Assembly: GCF_001761545.1 (NCBI RefSeq)
Contig: NZ_CP017326.1
Location: forward strand, 248,001-312,000
Origin: Weissella soli
Lineage (GTDB): Bacteria > Bacillota > Bacilli > Lactobacillales > Lactobacillaceae
DNA: 64,000 bases
Reading direction: 5' to 3'
Part shown: positions 1-8,291 of the stretch, piece by piece
How positions within the stretch are numbered: position 1 is the first letter of the stretch
Layout of the letters: each line of letters begins with the position of its first letter
Program-made: the position numbers and the translations under genes
Notes under the pieces: generated by a model
What the model saw: only the letters and a program-made list of their open reading frames with translations
What the model was told of the DNA's origin: nothing
Database searches by the model: none

Positions 1-139
1 CCGGACATTATTAACAGGTCGGGTGATTGATTTTGGCCAGCAAGGAGAACTGATACTAAACGTGAACGGCGCAACCTTGGCGATTCGTTCCGGCGAAGTG
101 ACCAAGGTTGTCGAGATAGAGGGAAAGGTTCTTAAATGA
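1..139 (+). CDS. birA: Biotin--[acetyl-CoA-carboxylase] ligase, C-terminal end (partial)
   Basis: Only the last 45 codons lie in the window; the frame is open from base 2 to a TGA at 137-139. The peptide has the BirA C-terminal SH3-like signature: a G-x-V-x-x-x-D-x-x-x-x-G-E-L segment followed by a Gly-containing turn and I-R-S-G-E-V. The enzyme joins biotin to the biotin carboxyl carrier subunit of acetyl-CoA carboxylase and in many Firmicutes also represses biotin uptake genes. The N-terminal HTH, if present, is outside the window. The stop overlaps the bioY start (ATGA), so the two are translationally coupled and both serve biotin supply. Confidence 0.82.
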   Translation, partial: RTLLTGRVIDFGQQGELILNVNGATLAIRSGEVTKVVEIEGKVLK

Positions 140-663
140 AGACCCGAGAATTAATTTTAGCCGGCTTGTTAGCAGCGATTATCGCCGTAATGGCCCCCTG
201 GTCATTGCCATTACCATTGGTACCCATCACCCTGCAAACGCTGATTATTCCAATCGTGGCGTCCATTGCAAATACCAAGATTAGTCTGGCCGCAATCGTC
301 GTTTATTTGTTATTGGGGATCATTGGGTTACCCGTCTTTGCTGGTGGCGCCAGTGGGTTAGCAGTGATGTTTGGGCCCACCGGTGGTTATCTATGGGGGA
401 TGTTGGTGTTTCCATTGATTATCAGTAGTCTACTGGCCAAACAGCGTAGTCTACCGGTCCTCATCGGGGCAAATCTACTCGCCGCCATCATCCAATTATT
501 GCTGGGTGCTGGGTGGTTAGTGTTAGCTTCCAAGGGGATGGACTGGCAGACCGGTTTGACTGCCGGCATGCTCGCCTTCATCGTGCCAGCCATCATTAAG
601 GTCGCCCTCGTCACCATGGTGACGGTGATGATTGCACGCTCAATGAAGCTGCCACTGCAATAA
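136..663 (+). CDS. bioY: Biotin transporter, BioY family (ECF S-component)
   Basis: This 175-residue, highly hydrophobic protein has about six membrane segments and the BioY hallmark glycine-rich stretch near residues 69-87, including GPTGGY. BioY is the substrate-binding membrane subunit of the energy-coupling-factor biotin importer, and shares the EcfAAT energising module encoded elsewhere. Its start overlaps the birA stop. The ligase-plus-transporter pair implies that the organism scavenges biotin rather than making it; that is an inference from context. It contains no Cys. Confidence 0.9.
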   Translation: MKTRELILAGLLAAIIAVMAPWSLPLPLVPITLQTLIIPIVASIANTKISLAAIVVYLLLGIIGLPVFAGGASGLAVMFGPTGGYLWGMLVFPLIISSLLAKQRSLPVLIGANLLAAIIQLLLGAGWLVLASKGMDWQTGLTAGMLAFIVPAIIKVALVTMVTVMIARSMKLPLQ

Positions 664-705
664 GGACTGCGGTCATTATTGCAGCGAGTGTAGCTATTCC
701 AACTC

Positions 706-759
706 AGCTAGTTTGTAATTTATCTAAGCTTTCCAGCGGTGATAAGTTACAAACTAGCT
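706..759. repeat. Inverted repeat between bioY and the kinase gene
   Basis: Arms at 706-724 (AGCTAGTTTGTAATTTATC) and 741-759 pair at 18 of 19 positions around a 16-base loop. There is no T-tract after it. Instead a TATAAT follows at 766-771, so the stem could be a weak terminator of birA-bioY or an operator over the promoter of the next gene. The arm sequence does not match the BirA operator I know. Confidence 0.6.
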
Positions 760-765
760 TTGTTG

Positions 766-771
766 TATAAT
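766..771 (+). promoter_or_regulatory. Probable -10 element for the guanylate-kinase-like gene
   Basis: A perfect TATAAT lies 50 bases before the start at 821. No convincing -35 is visible, because the region 17 bases upstream falls inside the right arm of the inverted repeat. Confidence 0.45.
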
Positions 772-820
772 AGAAAAAATATGCGATCACAGTCGCGAGT
801 TAAATAGAGATGAGAACGAC

Positions 821-1378
821 ATGGCAAAAAATTATGTTTTAGTGTTAACTGGTAATACAGGAACGGGTAAAACCACGGTTGCAAGTTATCTTGCTGAACA
901 CTACCATATTCCACAGGTCATTACCCACACCACGCGTGCCCCCCGTACGAATGAAATTGATGGGGTGGACTATTATTTTGAAACGGTGGCCAGCTTCCCC
1001 AAAAATCATTATTTAGAGCATGTCACGTATGCTAATAACCAATATGGTTCATCATGGGAGGGACTTGAGCGTGCATGGTCCAAGCATCATATCATTGCGA
1101 TCGTCTTGGATACCGCCGGCGCCGTCACCTATGCCCGTGAATTGGGTGAACAAGCAATCATCATTTACTTGACAGTCTCAAATATCGATAATCTCGCGAT
1201 GCGCTTAGTGGATCGTGGGGATGACGCCCGAGAAGTTAAGGCTCGTTTATCCAGTGACGAGTATGTTAGAGACTTGGCAGTACCGATTGGTATTAAGTCG
1301 GTAGCGCATATAATAAAAAATGATGATTGGAACAAAACAACTCAACAAGTAGATGCTATCATCGCCTCGCTGGAGTAA
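821..1378 (+). CDS. Guanylate-kinase-like P-loop protein
   Basis: The 185-residue protein has a P-loop GNTGTGKT at residues 11-18 and a THTTRAPR segment near 35-41 followed by E-x-D-G-V-D-Y, the GMP-binding layout of the guanylate kinase fold. A second Gmk feature, Y-L-E...Y-G, is near 65-75. The P-loop differs from the GPSGVGKGT of housekeeping Gmk, so this is probably a paralogue of unknown substrate rather than the essential kinase. The ribosome-binding site is weak (AGATGAG). It stands alone between the biotin genes and the Ser-rich/DUF pair. No Cys. Confidence 0.7.
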   Translation: MAKNYVLVLTGNTGTGKTTVASYLAEHYHIPQVITHTTRAPRTNEIDGVDYYFETVASFPKNHYLEHVTYANNQYGSSWEGLERAWSKHHIIAIVLDTAGAVTYARELGEQAIIIYLTVSNIDNLAMRLVDRGDDAREVKARLSSDEYVRDLAVPIGIKSVAHIIKNDDWNKTTQQVDAIIASLE

Positions 1379-1405
1379 TTGTTCAAATAAAGGAGGAATG
1401 AGTTT

Positions 1406-1816
1406 ATGGCTGAATATCGAACGCCCCCACTCATTACACCAGTTGCACTTGTGTCAGTGATTCTAGCATTGAGTGCAGCGAATGTGTTGGTCAATAATGT
1501 CACAAATACAACGGATGGTGGTAAGGCACAAGTGTCTTCGTCTGTGGTTTCATCTTCATCATCAACCGCCAGTTCACGTCAGATGAAGTCAATCCCAGCT
1601 GACAGGCTCTCACGTTCTTCAAGTAGTGTTTCCAGTTCGTCAGCTGCCGTTTCCAGTTCGGACAGTACGGTTGTTGTCACATCGACAAGTAGTGCAAGTA
1701 CCAGCACTAGTAGCGCTAGTTCAGATACCACTTCAAGTACATCGACGGATAGTTCATCGTCGGCCGATGATTCATCGAATACTTCGACGAGTACTGTGAC
1801 GGGAGGTAATAACTAA
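1406..1816 (+). CDS. Ser/Thr-rich membrane-anchored extracellular protein
   Basis: 136 residues: a short basic/polar N-terminus, one hydrophobic segment at about residues 9-27, then about 100 residues dominated by Ser, Thr and Val-Ser runs, ending acidic (Asp) and Gly-Asn-Asn. The hydrophobic segment has no clear cleavage site, so I infer a signal anchor with an extended, disordered, perhaps glycosylated extracellular region. AAAGGAGGA precedes the ATG. The stop overlaps the next start (TAATG), so it is coupled to the downstream membrane protein. I do not recognise a family. Confidence 0.7.
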   Translation: MAEYRTPPLITPVALVSVILALSAANVLVNNVTNTTDGGKAQVSSSVVSSSSSTASSRQMKSIPADRLSRSSSSVSSSSAAVSSSDSTVVVTSTSSASTSTSSASSDTTSSTSTDSSSSADDSSNTSTSTVTGGNN

Positions 1817-2613
1817 TGTTAACTATTTTAGATTTGTTGAATCATTATCTCGGTTTTTTCAATGTGAATACCCGTTGGAAAGGAAAAATCTATACGATCC
1901 TCGCGACAGTGGGTGATTTTTATATTGCTTACTTGGCAGTCATGTTTTATTTGAATAAAAATTTCCTGCGTGGTACGCTTTTGGTTGGTGCTTTTCTGGT
2001 CATTATGTACTTCGCAATTTTAAATTTCGTGTACTATTTCACAAAGAAAACAGTCAAGTGGGATATCTCGCCGAAAGTTGAAAAATACCTTGGCACGCAA
2101 GAAAAGAAGGAATTTGGTACCCATCAATCCGTTTATGTGCCAGCTAATGGTTTGTACAAGCAAAATCAAGTTTTGCCCACCACCGTCATTAGTGACGCGG
2201 ATATGCAGGCAGAATTGCAAAAACTAGCGGACCAACTGTTGGTCGCGGGTCTGATGCATGAAAATTATAATGGTCTCTCAAGTAATGAACAGATTGCCTT
2301 GATGCGGGTTGAAAAAATTGAGACCATTTATGCAAATCATCCTGGCACCCCAATCCCATACTTCACGGTAAAAGAAGAGCGTGATGGCTTGGCCATTTAC
2401 GGTGGGGTTAATGAGATGATGGCCAGTCGTTTAGGACGTATTATGTCCGTTGGGTTAATGCCCATTGAAGATGCGTTGCGAACCTATGAACTGTATCCAG
2501 CTACGGTCACTTTAACGGGTGGAAAAGGGCACAGTATCGGGCGTTCATCCGTCATTCAAGTACAAAATCCGTATCAAATTCAGGTTGAATTAGCGTTTAA
2601 AAAGAAAGCCTAA
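1816..2613 (+). CDS. Conserved membrane protein with large cytoplasmic domain (DUF6681-like)
   Basis: 265 residues with two hydrophobic segments (about 27-47 and 54-76) in the first third, then about 185 hydrophilic residues of mixed alpha/beta character with no recognised catalytic motif. It resembles a conserved lactobacillus membrane family that I recall as DUF6681; that assignment is tentative. It shares a base with the Ser-rich gene stop and has GGGAGG before its ATG, so the two proteins probably act together at the envelope. A terminator follows at 2703-2740. Confidence 0.6.
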   Translation: MLTILDLLNHYLGFFNVNTRWKGKIYTILATVGDFYIAYLAVMFYLNKNFLRGTLLVGAFLVIMYFAILNFVYYFTKKTVKWDISPKVEKYLGTQEKKEFGTHQSVYVPANGLYKQNQVLPTTVISDADMQAELQKLADQLLVAGLMHENYNGLSSNEQIALMRVEKIETIYANHPGTPIPYFTVKEERDGLAIYGGVNEMMASRLGRIMSVGLMPIEDALRTYELYPATVTLTGGKGHSIGRSSVIQVQNPYQIQVELAFKKKA

Positions 2614-2702
2614 TTATTCTGTAATGTTCGTAATCTCACAAATTTGTGTAAGAAAAACTTGTTATTTTTCGGGTTTATAATGTATATTTAATAATAACGA
2701 AT

Positions 2703-2740
2703 AAAGCTCACTGAACGTTTCGTTTGGCGGGCTTTTCTGT
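2703..2740 (+). terminator. Intrinsic terminator of the Ser-rich/DUF operon
   Basis: Arms 2703-2717 and 2721-2735 form a 15-pair stem (several G-U pairs, one mismatch) with a TTT loop and a TTTTCT tail. The gln promoter begins just after it. Confidence 0.75.
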
Positions 2741-2750
2741 ACCCTCCCTT

Positions 2751-2779
2751 TTGACAAAAATGATGCACTAAATCATAAT
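2751..2779 (+). promoter_or_regulatory. Promoter of the glnQHMP-type operon
   Basis: TTGACA at 2751-2756 and CATAAT at 2774-2779 are separated by 17 bases, close to the sigma-A consensus. The start codon at 2928 leaves an mRNA leader of about 140 bases. Confidence 0.75.
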
Positions 2780-2861
2780 TCCATTAGAATGTCGGTTTAG
2801 TTGTAAAATCGTAATCGTTATCCAAATTGGCACTTTGCTGGATAGTTTGGCGCACGACCAT

Positions 2862-2903
2862 AATTTATATTTACTTGAATGAGGGTAGTCGTAAATATAA
2901 ATT
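2862..2903 (+). repeat. Perfect 13-base inverted repeat in the glnQ leader
   Basis: AATTTATATTTAC at 2862-2874 is exactly complementary to 2891-2903, with a 16-base loop. It ends just before the AAGGAG ribosome-binding site and lies downstream of the promoter, so it would form a stem in the mRNA or serve as an operator. Confidence 0.65.
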
Positions 2904-2927
2904 TGCACAGAGAAGGAGAATGAATGT

Positions 2928-3662
2928 ATGTCAATGATCGAGTTTAAGAACGTAGAGAAGTACTATGGTGATTTCCACGCGTTGAAGGATATTAACTTGG
3001 AAGTCGATGCTGGTGAAACGGTTGTTTTGATTGGGCCTTCTGGTTCAGGAAAGTCAACCTTGATTCGGACAATTAATGGGTTAGAGGCCATTCAAAAGGG
3101 TGACTTGATCGTGAATGACCAAGATTTGGCTGATCCAGATACTGATATCAACCGCGTCCGTAAGAATGTTGGGATGGTGTTCCAACACTTTAACTTATAT
3201 GAAAACAAGACGGTGATTGAAAACATCATGTTGGCACCGCGTTTGGTGTTGAAGCGTGATGAAGCCGAAAATCATAAAATTGCCATGGAACTATTGGAAC
3301 AAGTTGGCTTAGTGGATAAGGCTGAAATGATGCCATCTACTTTGTCAGGTGGTCAAAAGCAACGTATTGCGATTGCCCGTTCTTTGGCGATGCGTCCCAA
3401 GGCATTGTTATTCGATGAACCAACGTCAGCATTGGACCCAGAAATGGTTAACGACGTGTTAAAGATCATGCAAGAAATCGCGCAAAACGATGCGATGACT
3501 TTAATGATTGTTACGCACGAAATGGGCTTCGCCAAGCAAGTCGCTGATCGCGTTATTTTCATGGCTGATGGCAAAATTCTGGAAGATTCACCAACGCAAG
3601 AATTCTTTGAGAATCCTAAAGAACCACGGGCTAAGCAATTCCTCTCACAAATTATGCACTAA
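2928..3662 (+). CDS. glnQ: Amino acid (Gln/Glu-type) ABC transporter ATPase
   Basis: This 244-residue ATPase energises import of a polar amino acid through the two permeases downstream. Walker [10 protein letters not shown] is at residues 36-44, the signature LSGGQKQR near 140, Walker [14 protein letters not shown] near 160, and the switch His in VTHEMGF near 193. That set, including the DPE after Walker B, is typical of the GlnQ/ArtP/HisP group. AAGGAG precedes the ATG; a second in-frame ATG lies two codons later. It is first in a four-gene operon running to 5849. Confidence 0.92.
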   Translation: MSMIEFKNVEKYYGDFHALKDINLEVDAGETVVLIGPSGSGKSTLIRTINGLEAIQKGDLIVNDQDLADPDTDINRVRKNVGMVFQHFNLYENKTVIENIMLAPRLVLKRDEAENHKIAMELLEQVGLVDKAEMMPSTLSGGQKQRIAIARSLAMRPKALLFDEPTSALDPEMVNDVLKIMQEIAQNDAMTLMIVTHEMGFAKQVADRVIFMADGKILEDSPTQEFFENPKEPRAKQFLSQIMH

Positions 3663-3704
3663 TTAATAAGATGATCATTGCAGGTTTGCAGAAGGTAGAG
3701 GTAG

Positions 3705-4547
3705 ATGAAAATGAATAAAATGCTAAAAATGAGTGTTGTGGCATTGATGTCAGCAGTGATGGCTGTTGGTCCCATTGCTGGTACAACAGTCAGTGCCGCC
3801 ACCAAGAAGAACGCTGTCTATAACCGTATTAAAACCACTCATAAAATTACTTGGGGTGTTAAAGCGGACACGCGTCTCATGGGCTTGATGAATATCAAAA
3901 CGGGTCAGATCGAAGGTTTTGACATTGATATTGCTAAGGCGGTGACCAAGAAAATTGATGCCAAGGCTAAGGCTGAATTTGTCCAAGTGACATCCGGTAC
4001 CCGAATTCCCCTATTGATTAACGGCAACATTGATGCCATTATCGCAACAATGACCATTACTCCTGAACGAGCGCAGGTCGTGGATTTTTCAAAGTCATAC
4101 TTTAAAGCTGGTCAATCATTGTTAGTGGTGAAGGGCTCAAAGATTAAGAGTGTTGCTGATACGAATAAGAAGGGTGTGACGGTCATTGGTGTGGCTGGTG
4201 CTAATTCAATTGCTAATTTCCAAAAAGTTGCCCCAAAGGCTAAAATTTTGGCTTTGCCAGACTATGCCACTGCTTTGACCGCCTTGAAGGCCGGGCAAGG
4301 GGATGCTTTGACGACCGACAATGGTATCTTGTCAGGTATGGCCGCAGAGGATAAGTCGCTTAAGCTGGTTGGGGGCACGTTTACCAATGAGCCTTACGGG
4401 ATTGCCTTTGCTAAGAACGATCCCAAGTTGGTGAAGGCCTCTAACAAGGCATTGAAGGAAATTAAGGAAGACGGTACATACCGTAAAATCGTTAAGAAGT
4501 GGTTCGGTAACGTGCCTGGCATGAATTGGAAGGAGTTGGCTAAATAA
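3705..4547 (+). CDS. glnH: Polar amino acid ABC transporter substrate-binding protein without lipobox
   Basis: 280 residues of the SBP_bac_3 family, with the family motif G-x-I-x-G-F-D-I-D near 68-76 and the substrate-site T-I-T-P-E-R near 115. It resembles Gln and Asp/Glu (PEB1-type) binding proteins. The signal peptide (about residues 1-31) ends V-S-A-A, a signal peptidase I site. There is no lipobox Cys and no Cys anywhere, although Gram-positive homologues are usually lipoproteins. How it stays near the permeases is unclear. Its TAA overlaps the next ATG. Confidence 0.88.
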   Translation: MKMNKMLKMSVVALMSAVMAVGPIAGTTVSAATKKNAVYNRIKTTHKITWGVKADTRLMGLMNIKTGQIEGFDIDIAKAVTKKIDAKAKAEFVQVTSGTRIPLLINGNIDAIIATMTITPERAQVVDFSKSYFKAGQSLLVVKGSKIKSVADTNKKGVTVIGVAGANSIANFQKVAPKAKILALPDYATALTALKAGQGDALTTDNGILSGMAAEDKSLKLVGGTFTNEPYGIAFAKNDPKLVKASNKALKEIKEDGTYRKIVKKWFGNVPGMNWKELAK

Positions 4548-5191
4548 TGATTAGTTTATTTGCAAATAACAGCCAAGCATTCCTGGAAGGGTTTGGTTGG
4601 ACTTTACTTTCAAGTGTCATTGCCTTAATTGGTTCATTGATTTTGGGAACGATTTTCGCTCTTTTCCAAGTCATACCAAATAAAGTACTGAACATTATTG
4701 GACGAGTTTATGTTGAAATATTGCGTAATATCCCATTATTGGTGATTACCATGTTTTTCTACGTCGTGGTCGCTAAGACATTTAGTTTAGATGGCTTTTC
4801 CTCAGGAACGATTGGGTTAACCTTGTATACCTCAGCTTTTATTGCTGAAACCATTCGAGCTGGTATCGAAGCCATCCCTGAGGGTCAATTAGAAGCAGGG
4901 CTTTCAAATGGGATGACGTGGGGTCAAACGATGCGTCAAGTGGTGCTACCACAAGCGTTTAAGATGGTCATTCCGCCACTAGGTAACCAATTCATCAATC
5001 TGGTTAAGAATTCGTCAGTATTGGCGTTCGTGGCTGGTTTCGATTTGATGTACCAAGCCAATTTGATTTCACAAACGACATTCGATACATTTAATCCATT
5101 CATCATTGTGGGCTTGTTCTACTTGGTTATTACGATGCCAATTAGTTACTACATGGCCCACCTTGAAAAGAAGTTAGCGAAGGAGGCCTAA
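4547..5191 (+). CDS. glnM: Polar amino acid ABC transporter permease (first)
   Basis: 214-residue HisM/GlnP-family inner membrane permease with about five membrane segments. The EAA loop that docks the ATPase is near residues 113-130 (EAGLSNGMT...VVLPQA). It pairs with the next gene to form the heterodimeric channel. Start and upstream stop overlap as TAATG. Symbols for the two permeases follow the Bacillus gene order and are not individually certain. Confidence 0.85.
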   Translation: MISLFANNSQAFLEGFGWTLLSSVIALIGSLILGTIFALFQVIPNKVLNIIGRVYVEILRNIPLLVITMFFYVVVAKTFSLDGFSSGTIGLTLYTSAFIAETIRAGIEAIPEGQLEAGLSNGMTWGQTMRQVVLPQAFKMVIPPLGNQFINLVKNSSVLAFVAGFDLMYQANLISQTTFDTFNPFIIVGLFYLVITMPISYYMAHLEKKLAKEA

Positions 5192-5192
5192 G

Positions 5193-5849
5193 ATGCAAGA
5201 TTTTATTAATGCTTATTCATGGGTCAATATCCACTTCTTATTGAAGGGGTTTTGGATCACGATTGAAGTGGCGGTTGTTTCCGTTATTTTGAGCTTTATT
5301 TTTGGTTCACTGTTGGGAACGGTCCGCTACATGAAGATTCCGTTCCTGTCAAAAATCGTCGGTTTGTTTATCGATATTGTCCGTAACTTACCGCTATTGC
5401 TGATTATCTTCTTTACGTACTTTGCGTTGCCAAAGTTGAATATTCACATGGGTATTATGACCAGTGCGATCTTTGGCTTGACGATTTTTGAGTCAGCCAT
5501 GTTGGCCGAAATTGTGCGAGCAGGTATTGTTGGCGTACCCAAGGGCCAATTAGAGGGTGCTTTGTCAAATGGAATGACTTTCAAACAAGCCCTGTGGCAT
5601 ATCATTTTGCCACAAGCCTATAAGAAAATGATTCCACCGATTGTGTCACAATTTATTTCGTTGATTAAAGACACGTCATTGGCAACCATTATTGTCTTGC
5701 CGGAAGTCACGTATCGGGCCCAAATTATTTATGCCCAAAATTCAAAGGCGATTATTCCAATGTTCTTAGCGTTGGCCGTCTTGTACTTTGTTTTGAACTA
5801 TGCGTTGTCAATTGCAGCACGGATGATCGACCGTCGGATGCGCGCCTAA
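5193..5849 (+). CDS. glnP: Polar amino acid ABC transporter permease (second)
   Basis: 218-residue partner permease, again HisM family, with an EAA loop near residues 125-142 (EGALSNGMT...IILPQA) and about five membrane segments. It starts one base after the previous stop, with GGAGG inside the end of that gene. It closes the operon; a strong terminator follows at 5862. Confidence 0.85.
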   Translation: MQDFINAYSWVNIHFLLKGFWITIEVAVVSVILSFIFGSLLGTVRYMKIPFLSKIVGLFIDIVRNLPLLLIIFFTYFALPKLNIHMGIMTSAIFGLTIFESAMLAEIVRAGIVGVPKGQLEGALSNGMTFKQALWHIILPQAYKKMIPPIVSQFISLIKDTSLATIIVLPEVTYRAQIIYAQNSKAIIPMFLALAVLYFVLNYALSIAARMIDRRMRA

Positions 5850-5861
5850 TTGATTATGAGT

Positions 5862-5897
5862 AAGCCAGTAACTTTATTAAAAGTTACTGGCTTTTTT
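5862..5897 (+). terminator. Intrinsic terminator of the amino acid importer operon
   Basis: A 14-pair perfect stem (5862-5875 with 5880-5893) is followed by a T run. Confidence 0.9.
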
Positions 5898-6043
5898 GAT
5901 TCGATTTGGCCATTATCTTTGAATAAAAGTTGAATATATCACGTGAAATCGGCGGATAATCGACTTAATTAACGGTTAAAATGCGATGGTGGTGCGATTT
6001 AACCTTAAATTAGTTACAAATGAGAATAATTAAATAGAAAGCG

Positions 6044-6072
6044 TTGACATTATGACATTATGACTGTATATT
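6044..6072 (+). promoter_or_regulatory. Promoter of oppA
   Basis: TTGACA at 6044-6049 and TATATT at 6067-6072 are 17 bases apart. The spacer starts with a short direct repeat (TTATGACATTATGAC). The leader to the start at 6167 is about 90 bases. Confidence 0.75.
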
Positions 6073-6166
6073 TATATCATTGTTATTTAAGTTGACGTTA
6101 GGGTTCGCTTGATGTTTATTTAAGATACGAGTGGGATACACTCATCATTTAGAAGAGGTATATGGA

Positions 6167-7807
6167 ATGAACAAGATGGTTAAGACATCTGCATTGCTTT
6201 CAACAGCAGTGATCTTGGGATCAAGCTTCGCTGTTGTACCAGCATCTGCTGCTACATACAAGACAATCAAGTGGTCAGAATCAGCTGATTTGACTACGAT
6301 GGATCCTTCAGCTGCAACAGATACGGTTGCTTTTGATGCGTTGCAAGCTACTGGTGAAGGATTGTACCGTAGCGGTAAGAATGGTAAGCCTGCTTTGGCA
6401 TTGGCTAAGTCTGTTACTAAGTCAGACGATGGTTTGACTTATACTTTCAAGTTGCGTTCAGGTTTGAAGTGGGCGGACGGTTCATCATTGACTGCCCAAG
6501 ACTTCGTTTACGGCTGGCAACGTACGAACAACCCTAAGACAGCATCACAATACGCATACTTATTCTCAGGAATTAAGAATGCTGATGCTATCCAAGCTGG
6601 TAAGGAAACTGATTTGTCAAAGTTGGGCGTTGAAGCCAAGGATGACACAACTCTTGTTGTCACTTTGGAAAAGCAAATGCCACAATTGGCCTCTGTTTTG
6701 ACAATGGCACCTTTCTACCCACAATCAAAGACGTTCAATGAAAAAGCTGGTAAGAAGTTGGGCACGGCTGCCAAGTATTCATTGTCAAACGGACCTTTCA
6801 TTTTGAAGGGTTGGAACGGGTCTAACTCAAAGTACTCATTCGTAAAGAATCCTAACTACTGGGATGCCTCAGCAGTGAAGTCAAAGAAGATCACTGTGCA
6901 AACGATCAAGGATCAAAACACAGGTTACAACTTGTTCAAGGGTGGTAAGTTGGATTACACGACTTTGTCATCAGACCAAGTGAAGGCTTCAAAGAAGAAC
7001 AAGAACTACGTTAACTACCCACAAGCTTCATCATTCTACTTGGACTTTGGGCGTAAGCAAGTGTCTGCTTTCAAGAACCTAAAGATTCGCCAAGCCTTCT
7101 CATATGCGATTGATCGTCAGACATTTGCTGACAAGATCTTGACTGGTTCTGGAAAGGCAGCTTACTCATTCACTTCAGCTGGATTGGCTAAGGATCCAAA
7201 CACTGGTAAGGACTTTGCTAAGTCAGCTCGTGTCAAGGGTGCCATCTCATATGACAAGAAGAAGGCTGCTAAGTTGTGGAAGCAAGGGTTGAAGCAAGTT
7301 TCAACTGCTGAAGCAAAGCGCGTTAAGAACATCACGATTTTGACTGATGACACTGATGGTGCAAAGAAGTCAGCACAATTCTTACAATCACAATTGCAAA
7401 ACAACTTGAAGGGCTTGAAGGTCTCAATCAAGACGGTACCATTCAAGCAACGTTTGAGCTTATCACAATCAAAGAAGTTTGACGTGGTTATCTCAGCTTG
7501 GGGTGCGGACTACGCTGACCCATCAACGTTCTTGGACTTGTTCAAGTCTGACTCATCATTTAACAATGGTGGTTGGGCAAACGCTGCCTATGACAAGGCA
7601 GAAACTAAGGCAACAACTACTGACGCTGGTAATGACAAGGCTCGTTATGCTGACTACAAGGAAGCTGAGCAAATCATTGAGAAGGAAGTCGGTGTTGCAC
7701 CACTTTACTACCAATCATACCCAACTTTGACTAGCAATAAGGTTAAGGGTGTAATCGCACACTCAGTTGGTGCTAAGTTCGACTGGAAGTACGCTTACAA
7801 GAAGTAA
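6167..7807 (+). CDS. oppA: Oligopeptide-binding protein OppA, no lipobox
   Basis: 546 residues of the SBP_bac_5 family, which captures peptides outside the membrane for OppBCDF. Family features include the T-M-D-P segment soon after the signal peptide, the A-D-F-V-Y-G-W-x-R motif near residue 100, and Y-A-D-P-S-T-F-L-D near 445. The start at 6167 is chosen because AGAAGAGG precedes it; an upstream in-frame ATG has no such site. The signal peptide ends A-S-A-A; no lipobox and no Cys. Codons are strongly biased (TTG, AAG, TCA, CAA), which suggests very high expression. It has its own promoter and terminator, separate from oppBCDF. Confidence 0.92.
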   Translation: MNKMVKTSALLSTAVILGSSFAVVPASAATYKTIKWSESADLTTMDPSAATDTVAFDALQATGEGLYRSGKNGKPALALAKSVTKSDDGLTYTFKLRSGLKWADGSSLTAQDFVYGWQRTNNPKTASQYAYLFSGIKNADAIQAGKETDLSKLGVEAKDDTTLVVTLEKQMPQLASVLTMAPFYPQSKTFNEKAGKKLGTAAKYSLSNGPFILKGWNGSNSKYSFVKNPNYWDASAVKSKKITVQTIKDQNTGYNLFKGGKLDYTTLSSDQVKASKKNKNYVNYPQASSFYLDFGRKQVSAFKNLKIRQAFSYAIDRQTFADKILTGSGKAAYSFTSAGLAKDPNTGKDFAKSARVKGAISYDKKKAAKLWKQGLKQVSTAEAKRVKNITILTDDTDGAKKSAQFLQSQLQNNLKGLKVSIKTVPFKQRLSLSQSKKFDVVISAWGADYADPSTFLDLFKSDSSFNNGGWANAAYDKAETKATTTDAGNDKARYADYKEAEQIIEKEVGVAPLYYQSYPTLTSNKVKGVIAHSVGAKFDWKYAYKK

Positions 7808-7831
7808 TTTGGATTCATCAATATTCCTGAA

Positions 7832-7867
7832 AAGCAGGCTCGCAAGAAAATGCGACCTGTTTTTTTG
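7832..7867 (+). terminator. Terminator after oppA
   Basis: Stem of AGCAGG plus TCGCA paired with TGCGA plus CCTGT, with one bulge and a seven-T tail. It probably limits read-through so that the binding protein exceeds the membrane complex. Confidence 0.75.
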
Positions 7868-8291
7868 GTGTTATCATCCTAATGCTTGATGGTTAAACGT
7901 AACTAAAGGTCCGAGGTTGGGCACGTAGCACGGCGCGTCTTAAAACCGAACTTTCGCTGGTTATTTAAAGCGTAGCTCCCATGATATTTAATGGTTAGGA
8001 ATCCATTAATTACTTTAGCTAAGAGTATGGGATAAAATGGCGATTTATATAGTAAGAAACCGAATAATTAGCCAGCTCAATCAAAAAAATGTGGCAAAAT
8101 TCAACTATTTGATCGGAATAGTTAGTAAAAAAAAGCGATAATAGCGTGAACAGTATAGTTATTCTAGAATATTTGTGATAAAATTAAAAACATTCTAATC
8201 ATGTGTAGGTGAAGTATCATATACTCTCATCTGCTACTTGATATCCTCACATTATTTGATGGTGGAGAAAAATTTGGAAAGGATCATTGAT
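7868..8291 (+). other. 424-base non-coding gap between oppA and oppB
   Basis: No ORF is supportable here. It holds nested stems: TCCCAT with ATGGGA (about 7977-8036) enclosing TTAATGG with CCATTAA. It also has the palindrome ATTCTAGAAT (8161-8170) and an imperfect hairpin with GTAG/CTAC ends near 8205-8240. No consensus promoter for oppBCDF could be fixed. Confidence 0.4.

Noticed and set aside
706-759. BirA operator
   Set aside because: The repeat lies after bioY, not before the biotin genes, and its arms do not match the known BirA box.
2676-2740. TATAAT at 2676 plus the hairpin at 2703 as a short RNA gene
   Set aside because: No matching -35 is found, and the hairpin is best explained as terminator of the operon ending at 2613.
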